Positions 25,572 through 35,886 of a stretch of DNA of 35,958 bases are shown in pieces. Origin of the DNA: Pseudoalteromonas sp. S2755 (GTDB lineage Bacteria > Pseudomonadota > Gammaproteobacteria > Enterobacterales > Alteromonadaceae); contig NZ_PNDS01000011.1 in the NCBI RefSeq assembly GCF_005886535.1, positions 1-35,958 on the forward strand. Direction: 5' to 3'. Position 1 is the stretch's first letter, and every line of letters starts with the position of its first letter. Made by a program: the position numbers and the translations under genes. The notes beneath the pieces were generated by a model. That model searched no databases. It had not been told where the DNA came from and saw nothing but the letters and a program-made list of their open reading frames with translations.

Positions 25572-26236
25572 TGCGCTTTGAGGGTATTTTATTTGACCTC
25601 GATGGCACGTTAGTTGATAGCGTCGAGGATATGTATATGGCGCTCAACTTAACGCTGTCTGAGCTTGCTCACCCAATTGTTAGTCATGCTCTAGTGCGTG
25701 AATGGGTAGGTAACGGCATCGATATGTTAGTAAAAAGAGGCTTAAGCGGTAGCCATGAAGTTAGTGAAGCGCTATCCGAAAGTTTAGCGCACACCGCCAT
25801 TGAGCGTTTTAAAGTGCATTATGATGAATTAGTTGGTCAGTATGCGGGTTTGTATCCGCATGTTGAGACAGGGCTATCTGCATTTGCCACAGTGCCAAAA
25901 GCCATCGTGACCAATAAAAATCGTGCATTTACGCTAAAGCTGCTGGATAAATTAAATCTAACAGCGCATTTTGATTGTATCGTCTGTGGTGATGATACTG
26001 ACAAGAAACCATCACCAGCACCGCTATTGTTGGCTGCCGAGCGTCTAGGTATACCTGCGGATAAGCTAATTATGGTTGGCGATTCTAAAAGCGATATTTT
26101 GGCCGCTCAGGGCGCTAAGATACCTGTGATTGCTTTAAATTATGGGTATAATCAAGGATTCGATTTGAAAGAGTTCAATCCACAGTACCTTTGTGATGGA
26201 TTCTTAGATATTATCCCCATTATCAATCAACGTTAA
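25571..26236 (+). CDS. gph: phosphoglycolate phosphatase
   Basis: Gph dephosphorylates 2-phosphoglycolate, including that formed during repair of oxidative DNA damage. The 221-residue HAD-family protein has the nucleophile motif DLDGTLVDS at 9-17, motif II/III 'IVTNKNRAF', and 'MVGDSKSDILAAQGAKIP' as motif IV. Its place between rpe and trpS matches E. coli, which supports the substrate call over other HAD phosphatases. It is shorter than E. coli Gph (252). Confidence 0.93.
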   Translation: MRFEGILFDLDGTLVDSVEDMYMALNLTLSELAHPIVSHALVREWVGNGIDMLVKRGLSGSHEVSEALSESLAHTAIERFKVHYDELVGQYAGLYPHVETGLSAFATVPKAIVTNKNRAFTLKLLDKLNLTAHFDCIVCGDDTDKKPSPAPLLLAAERLGIPADKLIMVGDSKSDILAAQGAKIPVIALNYGYNQGFDLKEFNPQYLCDGFLDIIPIINQR

Positions 26237-26261
26237 TTCAATGAAGAAATAAAGGAACGAC

Positions 26262-27266
26262 ATGAGTAAACCTGTAGTATTAAGTGGTATTCAGCCAACC
26301 GGTGGTATGACAATAGGCAATTACGTAGGTGCCATTAACCAGTGGCTTAAACTACAAAACGATCATGATTGTTACTTTATGTTGGTTGACTTGCACGCCA
26401 TTACGGTTCGCCAAGAGCCACAGCAACTACGCGATCGCGTATTAGACGGCGTAGCACTATATACCGCTTGCGGCATCGATCCAAATAAATCGTCACTATT
26501 TGTACAATCACAGGTGCCTGAACATGCACAGCTAGGTTGGGTGCTGAACTGTTATGCACAAATGGGTGAATTAAACCGCATGACGCAGTTTAAAGATAAG
26601 TCAGCAAAGCACGCCAATAACGTCAACGTTGGCTTATTCGCCTATCCAGTATTGCAAGCTGCGGATATTTTATTGTATCAAGCGGATCAGGTACCAGTTG
26701 GTGAAGACCAAAAACAGCACCTTGAGTTGACCCGCGATATCGCAACGCGCTTTAACAACCTGTATGGCGATGTCTTTAAGATCCCAGAACCTTATATTCC
26801 AGAGTTTGGCGCTCGTGTTATGAGCTTGCAAGACCCAAGCAAGAAGATGTCAAAATCAGACGAAAACCCAAATGGTTTTGTGATGCTGTTGGATGAACCT
26901 AAGAAGATAGAGAAAAAGCTGAAAAAAGCGGTAACGGATTCAGATGAGCAAGCACGGATTTACTTTGATCGTGTTGAAAAGCCTGGTGTGTCCAACTTAC
27001 TGACGCTACTTAGTGTTGCAACCAAACGCTCAATTGAAGAGTTAGTGCCAGAGTACGAAGACAAAATGTACGGTCATTTGAAGAAAGATACTGCCGATGC
27101 GGTAGTGAATATGCTTGAGCCTATTCAAGCGCGCTTTAAAGAAATCCGTGAAGATCAAACTCTGCTGAACGAAATCATGAAAAAAGGCGCGGAAAAAGCA
27201 AGTATTCGTGCCGAAAAAACACTGAAAGCTGTGTATGACGCCGTCGGTTTTATTCCTCGCGGTTGA
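26262..27266 (+). CDS. trpS: tryptophan--tRNA ligase
   Basis: TrpS charges tRNA-Trp. The 334 residues (E. coli 334) are a class I synthetase with the HIGH-type motif TIGN in [14 protein letters not shown] and KMSKS at 195-199. 'DLHAITVRQ' and '[25 protein letters not shown]' are family typical. An AAAGGA ribosome site precedes the ATG. It ends the rpe-gph-trpS unit at an intrinsic terminator. Confidence 0.98.
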   Translation: MSKPVVLSGIQPTGGMTIGNYVGAINQWLKLQNDHDCYFMLVDLHAITVRQEPQQLRDRVLDGVALYTACGIDPNKSSLFVQSQVPEHAQLGWVLNCYAQMGELNRMTQFKDKSAKHANNVNVGLFAYPVLQAADILLYQADQVPVGEDQKQHLELTRDIATRFNNLYGDVFKIPEPYIPEFGARVMSLQDPSKKMSKSDENPNGFVMLLDEPKKIEKKLKKAVTDSDEQARIYFDRVEKPGVSNLLTLLSVATKRSIEELVPEYEDKMYGHLKKDTADAVVNMLEPIQARFKEIREDQTLLNEIMKKGAEKASIRAEKTLKAVYDAVGFIPRG

Positions 27267-27280
27267 TAAAAACACAAAGA

Positions 27281-27306
27281 AAAGACACCATTTATGGTGT
27301 CTTTTT
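27281..27306 (+). terminator. intrinsic terminator of trpS
   Basis: AAAGACACCA (27281-27290) pairs with TGGTGTCTTT (27295-27304) around TTTA and ends in a T run. Confidence 0.85.
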
Positions 27307-27453
27307 GTTTTATAAGGGTCTACAGGCTCTTGGTTTAAAGCAGATACTAGATATAAGAAAACTCTCCTGTTGAGTTCGTGATAAAATAGATTTATAACGA
27401 AGATCTTTACCCCTGTGGCGAATAGGCCGCTTGGTTCTTTTAGTGGTACCTAC

Positions 27454-28035
27454 ATGCTGTTGATGATTGATAACTATGATTCCTTTACCTACAACCTAGT
27501 GCAGTATTTTCAGCGCTTAGATGTGGATGTGCTGGTAAAGCGAAATGATGAAATCAGCGCCTCACAAATTAAGCAGCTTAATCCCAAATATGTTGTGCTA
27601 TCTCCTGGCCCTTGTAGTCCTGATGAAGCTGGGATCTCGCTTGAAGTCGTAAAACGTCTACAGGGACAAATCCCTATCCTCGGCATTTGTCTTGGCCATC
27701 AAACTATCGCACAAGCTTTAGGTGGCAAAGTCATTCGAGCAAAACAAGTGATGCATGGTAAAACGTCTCGAGTGCACCATAACAACATAGGCGTATTTCA
27801 AGGCCTGCCATCACCATACGAAGTATGTCGTTACCACTCTTTGGTTGTTGAGCAAAGTAGCTTACCAAAGTCTCTAGCCGTGACGGCTTGGACACAGACA
27901 CAAGAGGGTGAACGTGATGAAATTATGGGACTCTTGGCATCCGATAGAGCACTTGAAGGTGTGCAATTTCACCCAGAAGCTATCCTCACGGAGCACGGCT
28001 TAGCATTACTTGATAACTTTATAAAACGCTTCTAA
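27454..28035 (+). CDS. pabA: aminodeoxychorismate synthase glutamine amidotransferase (PabA/TrpG type)
   Basis: This subunit supplies ammonia from glutamine for amination of chorismate, giving aminodeoxychorismate for folate (PabA) or anthranilate (TrpG). The 193-residue class I amidotransferase has Cys79 in GICLGHQ, His173 and Glu175 in VQFHPEA, and PabA-like 'VMHGKTS' and 'YHSLVVE'. A short insertion (about residues 150-157, EGERDE) is absent from E. coli PabA. I start at ATG 27454, giving MLLMIDNYDSFTYN; an in-frame GTG at 27415 would add 13 unconserved residues. It stands alone before ast genes, without trpE beside it, which favours PabA, though the protein may serve both roles. Confidence 0.9.
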   Translation: MLLMIDNYDSFTYNLVQYFQRLDVDVLVKRNDEISASQIKQLNPKYVVLSPGPCSPDEAGISLEVVKRLQGQIPILGICLGHQTIAQALGGKVIRAKQVMHGKTSRVHHNNIGVFQGLPSPYEVCRYHSLVVEQSSLPKSLAVTAWTQTQEGERDEIMGLLASDRALEGVQFHPEAILTEHGLALLDNFIKRF

Positions 28036-28180
28036 AGTTTAAACAGAACTAACTGGACTTCGCCTAAGTGTTATACATCCATATTCACTACGCTTTTGTT
28101 GGTTAGACTAGGGCCTAGTTTTTGATACGTAACTTTTTGATTCTATTGTGCGCAATATCAAATCATAATATTGCTTTTAC

Positions 28181-28189
28181 TGGTATAAT
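28181..28189 (+). promoter_or_regulatory. extended -10 promoter of the HDOD gene
   Basis: TGGTATAAT contains a perfect -10 (28184-28189) with the TGn extension directly upstream. No good -35 is seen, which extended -10 promoters tolerate. The leader to 28256 is about 60 nt. Just upstream, CAATA half-sites alternate in orientation (28144-28173). Confidence 0.5.
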
Positions 28190-28255
28190 GTTAATCAGTA
28201 AGACGATTCTGTTGAGTGCTTAACTCAGTGTTTTTCTTTTAGATAAGTAGCATGC

Positions 28256-29431
28256 ATGACGCAAGAAAATAAGCAAATTAGAATGGCACAAGCGCTATCT
28301 GAGCGTGCCCATGACCTTCTTATCAGCCTCAACTTTGCGCAGAAGCAAATAGGCTATATCCATACATTTGATATTAGCTACGGTGAGAATATCGCCCAGC
28401 GCACTATGCTAGAGGTGGAAATTGCTGCGGCTGCAAAACGCCAAGAAAGTAGTACAAGTCACCACAAATATATTGCTAAAGCGAGTAAGCATCTACATTC
28501 CGTTATCGAAGAAGCTATCTCAAAGCAGCTGCATGACCTTGATAATATCTATCATGATGTGATTGGTATTCAAGACTCCGTTCCTGCGATCTTAGACATT
28601 CTTGCCGTGCGCTCAGCTTCGGTTGGACGTTTAGAGCCTTTGGTCAATGACTTAAGTTGGTTGGGTCGTGAGCTGGTTTCGCTAGTCAACTTGCCACAAT
28701 ATCGCAAAAAAAACAGCAAAGGTACGTCTATTAAGGTCGACACACCGGCATTAGCTTTAAGGTATTTAGGCCTTGAGAACTTGCAAATGGTCATCCCGAC
28801 AATGGCGGTGAGACATTGGATGCCGCATGCTACAGAACCATTTGGTTTAATGAAGCGTAAATTACGCGAGCTGAGCATGAGCACGGCTATTGCGGCAAAA
28901 GAACTGGCGCCATTTTTTGGGGTAAAAGAGCAACATGCATTTACTTTGGGCATGTTACTGGAGCTTGGGAAGGTGGCCTTGATCCGTCTTTATTTGCGGA
29001 CCTTCGAAAAGGTGTGGCAAGCCAAGGTGCAAATAGCACGAGACAAAAAGCAAAAAGACCTACACACCGCATTAATGGAGTTATCTCCTGATCCATTATT
29101 CTTACGTAACTTGTTGATCGAACATTCGGCAGAGATTTCACGCAAGTTAATTGAAAAAATGGAGTTACGTTATTTGCCCTTTAATGCGGTCATGGAAGAG
29201 TATGCGCAAACTTATCTACCAAATGCGCATAAAAACATTGCTGATCCATTACCTTTGACGCAAGTGATGCAAAAAGCCTATGGCTACGCACAACTACTTG
29301 TTTTAAAAGATAGTCAGTTGATTGAAGACGACGAAGCGGAAATTTTGCTTAATCATTTGGAACTTACCGAAGAAATGCGTCAGCAATTGGCAAAATGTGC
29401 GTTCCATAACCTACAGTTGACGATTTTGTAA
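28256..29431 (+). CDS. HDOD-domain protein
   Basis: The 391-residue protein has no signal peptide or membrane helix. An N-terminal helical region (about 1-95) precedes a region resembling the HDOD domain (about 100-320), a non-hydrolytic relative of HD phosphohydrolases found in signalling proteins; 'LAVRSASVGRLEPLVNDLSWLGRELVSLVN', 'ALRYLGLENLQMVIPTMAVRHW' and 'FTLGMLLELGKVALIRLY' are the telling segments. No canonical metal-binding HD pair is obvious, as usual in HDOD. Partners and ligand are unknown. It sits between pabA and astC, a place where related marine gammaproteobacteria may also carry it. An AT-only stem and T run follow the stop. Confidence 0.7.
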   Translation: MTQENKQIRMAQALSERAHDLLISLNFAQKQIGYIHTFDISYGENIAQRTMLEVEIAAAAKRQESSTSHHKYIAKASKHLHSVIEEAISKQLHDLDNIYHDVIGIQDSVPAILDILAVRSASVGRLEPLVNDLSWLGRELVSLVNLPQYRKKNSKGTSIKVDTPALALRYLGLENLQMVIPTMAVRHWMPHATEPFGLMKRKLRELSMSTAIAAKELAPFFGVKEQHAFTLGMLLELGKVALIRLYLRTFEKVWQAKVQIARDKKQKDLHTALMELSPDPLFLRNLLIEHSAEISRKLIEKMELRYLPFNAVMEEYAQTYLPNAHKNIADPLPLTQVMQKAYGYAQLLVLKDSQLIEDDEAEILLNHLELTEEMRQQLAKCAFHNLQLTIL

Positions 29432-29500
29432 AAAAAATTGAAATTTTTTTTGCGACTATTCATTCAAAACCTAATCTTAAATGATCTGTGCAAGGCTGCA

Positions 29501-29516
29501 CGGCGCTTGCTTTGCC
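29501..29516 (+). promoter_or_regulatory. candidate sigma-54 promoter for ast genes
   Basis: CGGCGC-N5-TTGCC keeps the GG (-24) and GC (-12) dinucleotides at correct spacing and matches TGGCAC-N5-TTGC at 8 of 10 positions. E. coli astCADBE is transcribed by sigma-54 under nitrogen limitation, which lends support. The leader would be about 260 nt. Confidence 0.4.
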
Positions 29517-29530
29517 CTAAATATCTGCCC

Positions 29531-29544
29531 TAGATAGTTATTCA
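29531..29544. promoter_or_regulatory. ArgR-box-like sequence 1
   Basis: TAGAT-AGTT-ATTCA matches the core TGAAT-N4-ATTCA at 8 of 10 positions, with a perfect right half. It lies just downstream of the sigma-54-like site. Confidence 0.35.
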
Positions 29545-29594
29545 CTTGAGTTGAGAATATATGTTAAACCCTTGAATACTAAGGGCTGAGAACG

Positions 29595-29603
29595 TGGTAT
29601 AAG
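29595..29603 (+). promoter_or_regulatory. extended -10-like element upstream of astC
   Basis: TGGTATAAG has 5 of 6 matches to the -10 plus a TGn extension. The nearest -35-like TTGAAT (29572-29577) is too far (20 bp) to be a good partner. Confidence 0.3.
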
Positions 29604-29692
29604 TGAGACAAATGGCGCTTTTTCTGGAATAATGAGCGTATGAATTTTGTGCCATCAAGGGGCGGGTCAAAATACATAGCACCGAATTGGTG

Positions 29693-29706
29693 TGAATAAA
29701 TATCCT
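29693..29706. promoter_or_regulatory. ArgR-box-like sequence 2
   Basis: TGAAT-AAAT-ATCCT has a perfect left half of the ArgR core and 8 of 10 overall. ArgR boxes normally come as adjacent pairs; this one stands alone about 85 bp before astC. Confidence 0.35.
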
Positions 29707-29779
29707 ATCAAGTGGCGGCAACGCGCCGACCTCCAAAAGGAAATGTCTCCTTGTTTGCACTTTCACTCACCAAATATGA

Positions 29780-31000
<1,221 letters not shown>

Positions 31001-31067
31001 TACTGGTTGCAAGGTCACCTTGTGGTGGCCTTGTTGTTATCCACATTTTTGAGGAGTAAGCGGGCTC

Positions 31068-32081
31068 ATGATGATCCTTCGCCCAATCCAAGAAAGCGAT
31101 TATCCAGCGCTTTTAAACATTGCTCACGAATCAGGCCACGGTTTTACCTCTTTGCCTGTAAACGAAGAGCTACTACAGAAGAAGATTGCACGCTCTGTTG
31201 CTTCATTTGGCAAGCAAGCAGACAAGCCTTTTGATGAAGGTTATTTATTTGTATTAGAAGATATTGAAACAGGCGAGGTGGTTGGTACCAGTGGTATCGA
31301 AGCTGCGGTTGGTTTAGATGATGCGTTTTATCATTATCACCTAAGCAAAGTGATCCACTCTTCACGCACACTCGATGTTTATAAAGCAGTGGATATTTTA
31401 ACGCTATGTAACGACTACACTGGCGCGACGGAGTTATGCACCCTGTTTTTGAAAGATGGCTATCGCAGAGGCGCAAACGGCAAACTGCTATCTCGCTCTC
31501 GCTTTATGTTTATCAACCAACATCGTGATCGTTTCGCTGAAACCGTTATCGCGGAAATGCGTGGTGTTTCTAACGAGCAGGGCGAAAGTCCATTTTGGCA
31601 ATGGCTTGAAGAGCATTTCTTCTCGATGGATTTCCCGACAGCGGATTATTTAACGGGTATCGGCCAAAAGGTCTTTATTGCTGAATTAATGCCAAAGTAC
31701 CCAATCTACGTAAACCTGCTTAGTAAAGAAGCACAAGCGGTAATTGGTGAAGTTCATGACAATACGCGTCCTGCAATTGAGCTATTAAAAAGCGAAGGTT
31801 TCACATTTAATGGTTATGTTGATATCTTCGACGCGGGTCCAACGGTAGAAGCAAAAGTGGGAAATATCCGCACGGTTCGCAATAGTGAAACTCGTACTGT
31901 GAAAATAGGCGAAAGCAACGGTGGATTCCCTGTTATGGTCGCAAATGGTAAACTTGTTGATTATCGCGCGGCGGTAATCGAATTAGCCCTGACTGATGGC
32001 AATGAAGTAACGCTTGCTCCGCATGTTGCCGCGGCGCTAAAAGTTGAAGAAGGCGATCAAGTAAGCCTAGTAAAGATTTAA
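31068..32081 (+). CDS. astA: arginine N-succinyltransferase
   Basis: AstA transfers succinyl from succinyl-CoA to arginine, the first step of the AST pathway. The 337 residues (E. coli 344) start MMILRPIQESDYPALLNIA and keep 'ESGHGFTSLPVNEELLQKKI', 'TCTLFL.DGYRRGANGKLLSRSRFMF'-like and 'FFSMDFPTADYLTGIGQKVFIAELMPKYPIYVNLL' blocks typical of the family (Glu/Gly-rich GNAT-like fold). A second ATG directly follows the first. It lies 67 nt after astC and 15 nt before astD. Confidence 0.96.
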   Translation: MMILRPIQESDYPALLNIAHESGHGFTSLPVNEELLQKKIARSVASFGKQADKPFDEGYLFVLEDIETGEVVGTSGIEAAVGLDDAFYHYHLSKVIHSSRTLDVYKAVDILTLCNDYTGATELCTLFLKDGYRRGANGKLLSRSRFMFINQHRDRFAETVIAEMRGVSNEQGESPFWQWLEEHFFSMDFPTADYLTGIGQKVFIAELMPKYPIYVNLLSKEAQAVIGEVHDNTRPAIELLKSEGFTFNGYVDIFDAGPTVEAKVGNIRTVRNSETRTVKIGESNGGFPVMVANGKLVDYRAAVIELALTDGNEVTLAPHVAAALKVEEGDQVSLVKI

Positions 32082-33569
<1,488 letters not shown>

Positions 33570-33608
33570 AATACCAATATTGAGGTTTACTCAATAAAAA
33601 TTGAAAAG

Positions 33609-33632
33609 AAAAGCAGCTTCGGCTGCTTTTTT
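33609..33632 (+). terminator. intrinsic terminator after astD
   Basis: AAAAGCAGC (33609-33617) pairs with GCTGCTTTT (33622-33630) around a TTCG tetraloop and continues in T residues. A weaker TATTGAG/CTCAATA inverted repeat lies just before it (33578-33596). Confidence 0.88.
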
Positions 33633-33721
33633 GTGTCTAGTTGACTACAAAAGTAGCAATCGAAAAAACTTTCTGCTTAAATCAATAGGAGATGTCTTTG
33701 ATAGGTTCGGGTGAGCAAAGT

Positions 33722-34057
33722 ATGGTTTTAGATAAACAAGGGTACGATGATTTAGTCATGTATTTGACGCAAAACTTAGCCTTGTTTGAGAAGTCTGGGA
33801 CGGTTGAACCAGGGGCTCCAACAGTCATGGAATTGATCGAGGACGTGATCGCTGAAAATGTTATCCGTATATGCGAGCAACATTCTGAATTGTCTACAGA
33901 GCAGCGCAGTATGATTGTGCGTGAGGTAGATGGCATTGTGTATGACTTACAAGAAGTGCTATCAAGTGTTGTTGATAGACGAGTCACCGTAGAACAAAAA
34001 GAATTTATCGAAGAATTCGCAGGTTTAGTCAAAAACCTGTTTGATTCTGCTGTATAG
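33722..34057 (+). CDS. DUF3802 family protein
   Basis: This acidic, all-helical protein resembles the DUF3802 family of marine gammaproteobacteria ('TVMELIEDVIAENVIRICEQ', 'IVREVDGIVYDLQEVL', 'QKEFIEEFAGLVKNLFDS'). The function is unknown. I favour ATG 33722 (111 residues, MVLDKQGYDDLVMYL) because GGGTGAG lies 8 nt upstream. An in-frame ATG at 33692 would add 10 residues, but AGGAG directly abuts it; that site would suit TTG 33698 better. The gene follows the astD terminator and appears to be monocistronic. Confidence 0.75.
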   Translation: MVLDKQGYDDLVMYLTQNLALFEKSGTVEPGAPTVMELIEDVIAENVIRICEQHSELSTEQRSMIVREVDGIVYDLQEVLSSVVDRRVTVEQKEFIEEFAGLVKNLFDSAV

Positions 34058-34120
34058 CTTGGCACAATCACTATCGACAGTGTAAACAAACACACTTAAA
34101 GGCAATTCTAGGTTTAAGAT

Positions 34121-34140
34121 ACACCGCCATTTGGCGGTGT
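34121..34140 (+). other. GC-rich hairpin upstream of yhfA
   Basis: ACACCGCCA (34121-34129) and TGGCGGTGT (34132-34140) form a perfect 9-bp stem with a 2-nt loop (likely opening to 4 or more). The following TATGCTTTATA is a poor T run, so it is either a weak terminator for the preceding gene or a leader hairpin of yhfA, 22 nt before its start. Confidence 0.5.
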
Positions 34141-34161
34141 TATGCTTTATAGAGGATAACT

Positions 34162-34575
34162 ATGTTAGCTAGCGTAAAATGGGTTGAAGGAGATACCTTT
34201 ATTGGTCGCTCTGCGTCGGGACATAATGTGGTATTTGATGCCGGTTCTGATAGTGCTGCGCCAAGTCCAATGGAGATGGTATTAATGTCAGCGGGATGTT
34301 GTTCGTCAGTCGATGTCGTCAGCATTCTACAAAAGGCACGTCAGGATGTGACCGACGTGGAAGTAAAATTAACCGCAGAGCGCGCAGAAAGCGCACCTCG
34401 GGTTTTTACCAAGATCAATTTACACTTTGTGGTGAAAGGGCGTAATGTCTCTGAAAAGCACCTAGAAAGAGCCGTAAGTTTATCCGCTGAAAAGTATTGT
34501 TCAGTGGCATTAATGCTTGAAAAAGCAGTAGAAATTACGCATAGCCATGAAGTGGTTGAAATTGACGAAAAATAA
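34162..34575 (+). CDS. yhfA: OsmC-family protein YhfA
   Basis: The 137-residue protein matches E. coli YhfA (134 residues) along its whole length, including 'VKWVEGDTFIGRSASGHNVVFDAG', 'APSPMEMVLMSAGCCSSVDVVSILQKARQDV' and 'SAEKYCSVALMLEKAVEITHS'. OsmC/Ohr proteins are often thiol peroxidases using two cysteines; here Cys in GCCSSVDV and KYCSVAL are candidates. The YhfA branch has no firmly established substrate. It lies 85 nt before speD on the same strand. Confidence 0.93.
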   Translation: MLASVKWVEGDTFIGRSASGHNVVFDAGSDSAAPSPMEMVLMSAGCCSSVDVVSILQKARQDVTDVEVKLTAERAESAPRVFTKINLHFVVKGRNVSEKHLERAVSLSAEKYCSVALMLEKAVEITHSHEVVEIDEK

Positions 34576-34622
34576 CGCTTTTTCATAGCGCTATTTTCGT
34601 ATAAAATCCGCGAACTTTTGTT

Positions 34623-34641
34623 TCTGCAGCGCAGATTTTTT
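34623..34641 (+). other. small hairpin with T run in the speD leader
   Basis: TCTGC (34623-34627) pairs with GCAGA (34631-34635) around AGC and is followed by TTTTTT. It lies 20 nt before the GTG start of speD, downstream of a TATAAAAT -10-like sequence (34600-34607). It resembles a very short terminator; five base pairs is marginal. Confidence 0.3.
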
Positions 34642-34660
34642 GTATTAAGGTGGGTCTATC

Positions 34661-35470
34661 GTGAACAAGCCCTTTGATAAAATTAAACTCCATGGCTTTA
34701 ACAACTTAACTAAGAGTTTAAGCTTTAGCATTTACGATATTTGCTACGCCAAGACCGAGCAGCAACGTAAAGAATATCTAGAATACATCGATGAACAGTA
34801 CAGTGCTGATCGTTTGACAGATATTCTAAAAGACGTAACGGATATTATCGGTGCGAATGTACTGAATATCGCACGTCAAGATTATGAACCACAAGGGGCA
34901 AGTGTGACGATCTTAGTATCAGAAGAGCCTGTTGAACAACAGACTTTTGATAGCAACGAAGCACCAGGTCCACTACCTGATTCCGTGGTCGCGCATTTGG
35001 ATAAGAGTCACATTTGTGTTCATACTTACCCAGAAGCACACCCTGATGATGGTATCTGTACTTTTAGAGCGGATATCGAAGTTTCAACGTGTGGCATTAT
35101 TTCGCCACTAAAAGCGCTTAACTTCTTAATTCACTCTTTAGAGTCAGATGTGGTAACGATTGACTATCGTGTTCGTGGATTTACTCGTGACGTTAATGGT
35201 GTAAAGCACTATATCGACCACGCAATTCACTCGATCCAGAATTACATGACAGAAGATACTAAAGACGCATACCACATGGTAGACGTAAACGTGTATCAAG
35301 AGAACCTATTCCATACTAAGATGATGCTTAAGGAAACAGACCTAAATGCATATCTATTTGGAATTAGCACTGAAGACTTGGATGCAGAGGAAGAGGAAGA
35401 AATTCGTCTTAAACTGAATCGTGAAATTCAGGAAGTGTTCTACGGTCGCAATTTACCAGAAACTGAATAA
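34661..35470 (+). CDS. speD: S-adenosylmethionine decarboxylase proenzyme
   Basis: SpeD decarboxylates S-adenosylmethionine to supply aminopropyl groups for spermidine. The 269 residues (E. coli 264) are of the large gram-negative class: self-cleavage before Ser116 in [13 protein letters not shown] would create the pyruvoyl cofactor. '[28 protein letters not shown]' and '[13 protein letters not shown]' are nearly identical to the E. coli enzyme. The start is GTG, preceded by AAGGTGGG at 7 nt spacing. No speE follows; the gene ends at a strong terminator. Confidence 0.97.
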   Translation: MNKPFDKIKLHGFNNLTKSLSFSIYDICYAKTEQQRKEYLEYIDEQYSADRLTDILKDVTDIIGANVLNIARQDYEPQGASVTILVSEEPVEQQTFDSNEAPGPLPDSVVAHLDKSHICVHTYPEAHPDDGICTFRADIEVSTCGIISPLKALNFLIHSLESDVVTIDYRVRGFTRDVNGVKHYIDHAIHSIQNYMTEDTKDAYHMVDVNVYQENLFHTKMMLKETDLNAYLFGISTEDLDAEEEEEIRLKLNREIQEVFYGRNLPETE

Positions 35471-35491
35471 TCAGCGGTAAATTAAGGTATT

Positions 35492-35517
35492 AAAAAAGGC
35501 GCGCAAGCGCCTTTTTT
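35492..35517 (+). terminator. intrinsic terminator of speD
   Basis: AAAAAAGGCGC (35492-35502) pairs with GCGCCTTTTTT (35507-35517) around a GCAA (GNRA) loop. A and T runs on both sides could also serve the convergent gene at 35602. Confidence 0.88.
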
Positions 35518-35601
35518 AATGTCTGAAATTTCTTGTTAAGTCATCATATAAGCGCATAGAGCACGACTATACCCGCTTATAAGGTGACAGTTATAAAATC
35601 A

Positions 35602-35886
35602 CTAAGATTCGCTTTCTAATTCCTCATCTGGCGTATCAGGGCGCTGTCGTTCGACAAAGATAGTAGCCAGTATGGTGGTGACTACGCAGGAAAGTAAAAT
35701 CGACTTTAGGATTTCGTAGTTATAGTATATTAAGCCCCAGCTCCAGAATTGTTTGGCAAAGCTTTCATCTACGCCGAAATGTTCTAAATTACGAATAATA
35801 TTTTCACCGAAGGCCACGAGGTCAACTAGAATAAACGCAAAGTAAATACCATATACAGGGTGAGAGCATACTTCGTTAACGACCAT
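35602..35886 (-). CDS. hypothetical small membrane protein
   Basis: I do not recognise this 94-residue protein. It has two likely membrane helices, about residues 12-30 (YGIYFAFILVDLVAFG) and 60-78 (ILLSCVVTTILATIFV), joined by a segment rich in aromatic residues, and ends in an acidic tail (DEELESES). An in-frame stop lies about 11 codons upstream of the ATG, so the frame is complete, but no clear ribosome site is seen. Convergent with speD. Confidence 0.6.
   Translation of the reverse strand: MVVNEVCSHPVYGIYFAFILVDLVAFGENIIRNLEHFGVDESFAKQFWSWGLIYYNYEILKSILLSCVVTTILATIFVERQRPDTPDEELESES

Noticed and set aside
29601..29640. TGGCGC-TTTTT-CTGGA as a sigma-54 promoter of astC
   Set aside because: The -12 GC dinucleotide is missing at the required spacing; the site at 29501-29516 fits better.
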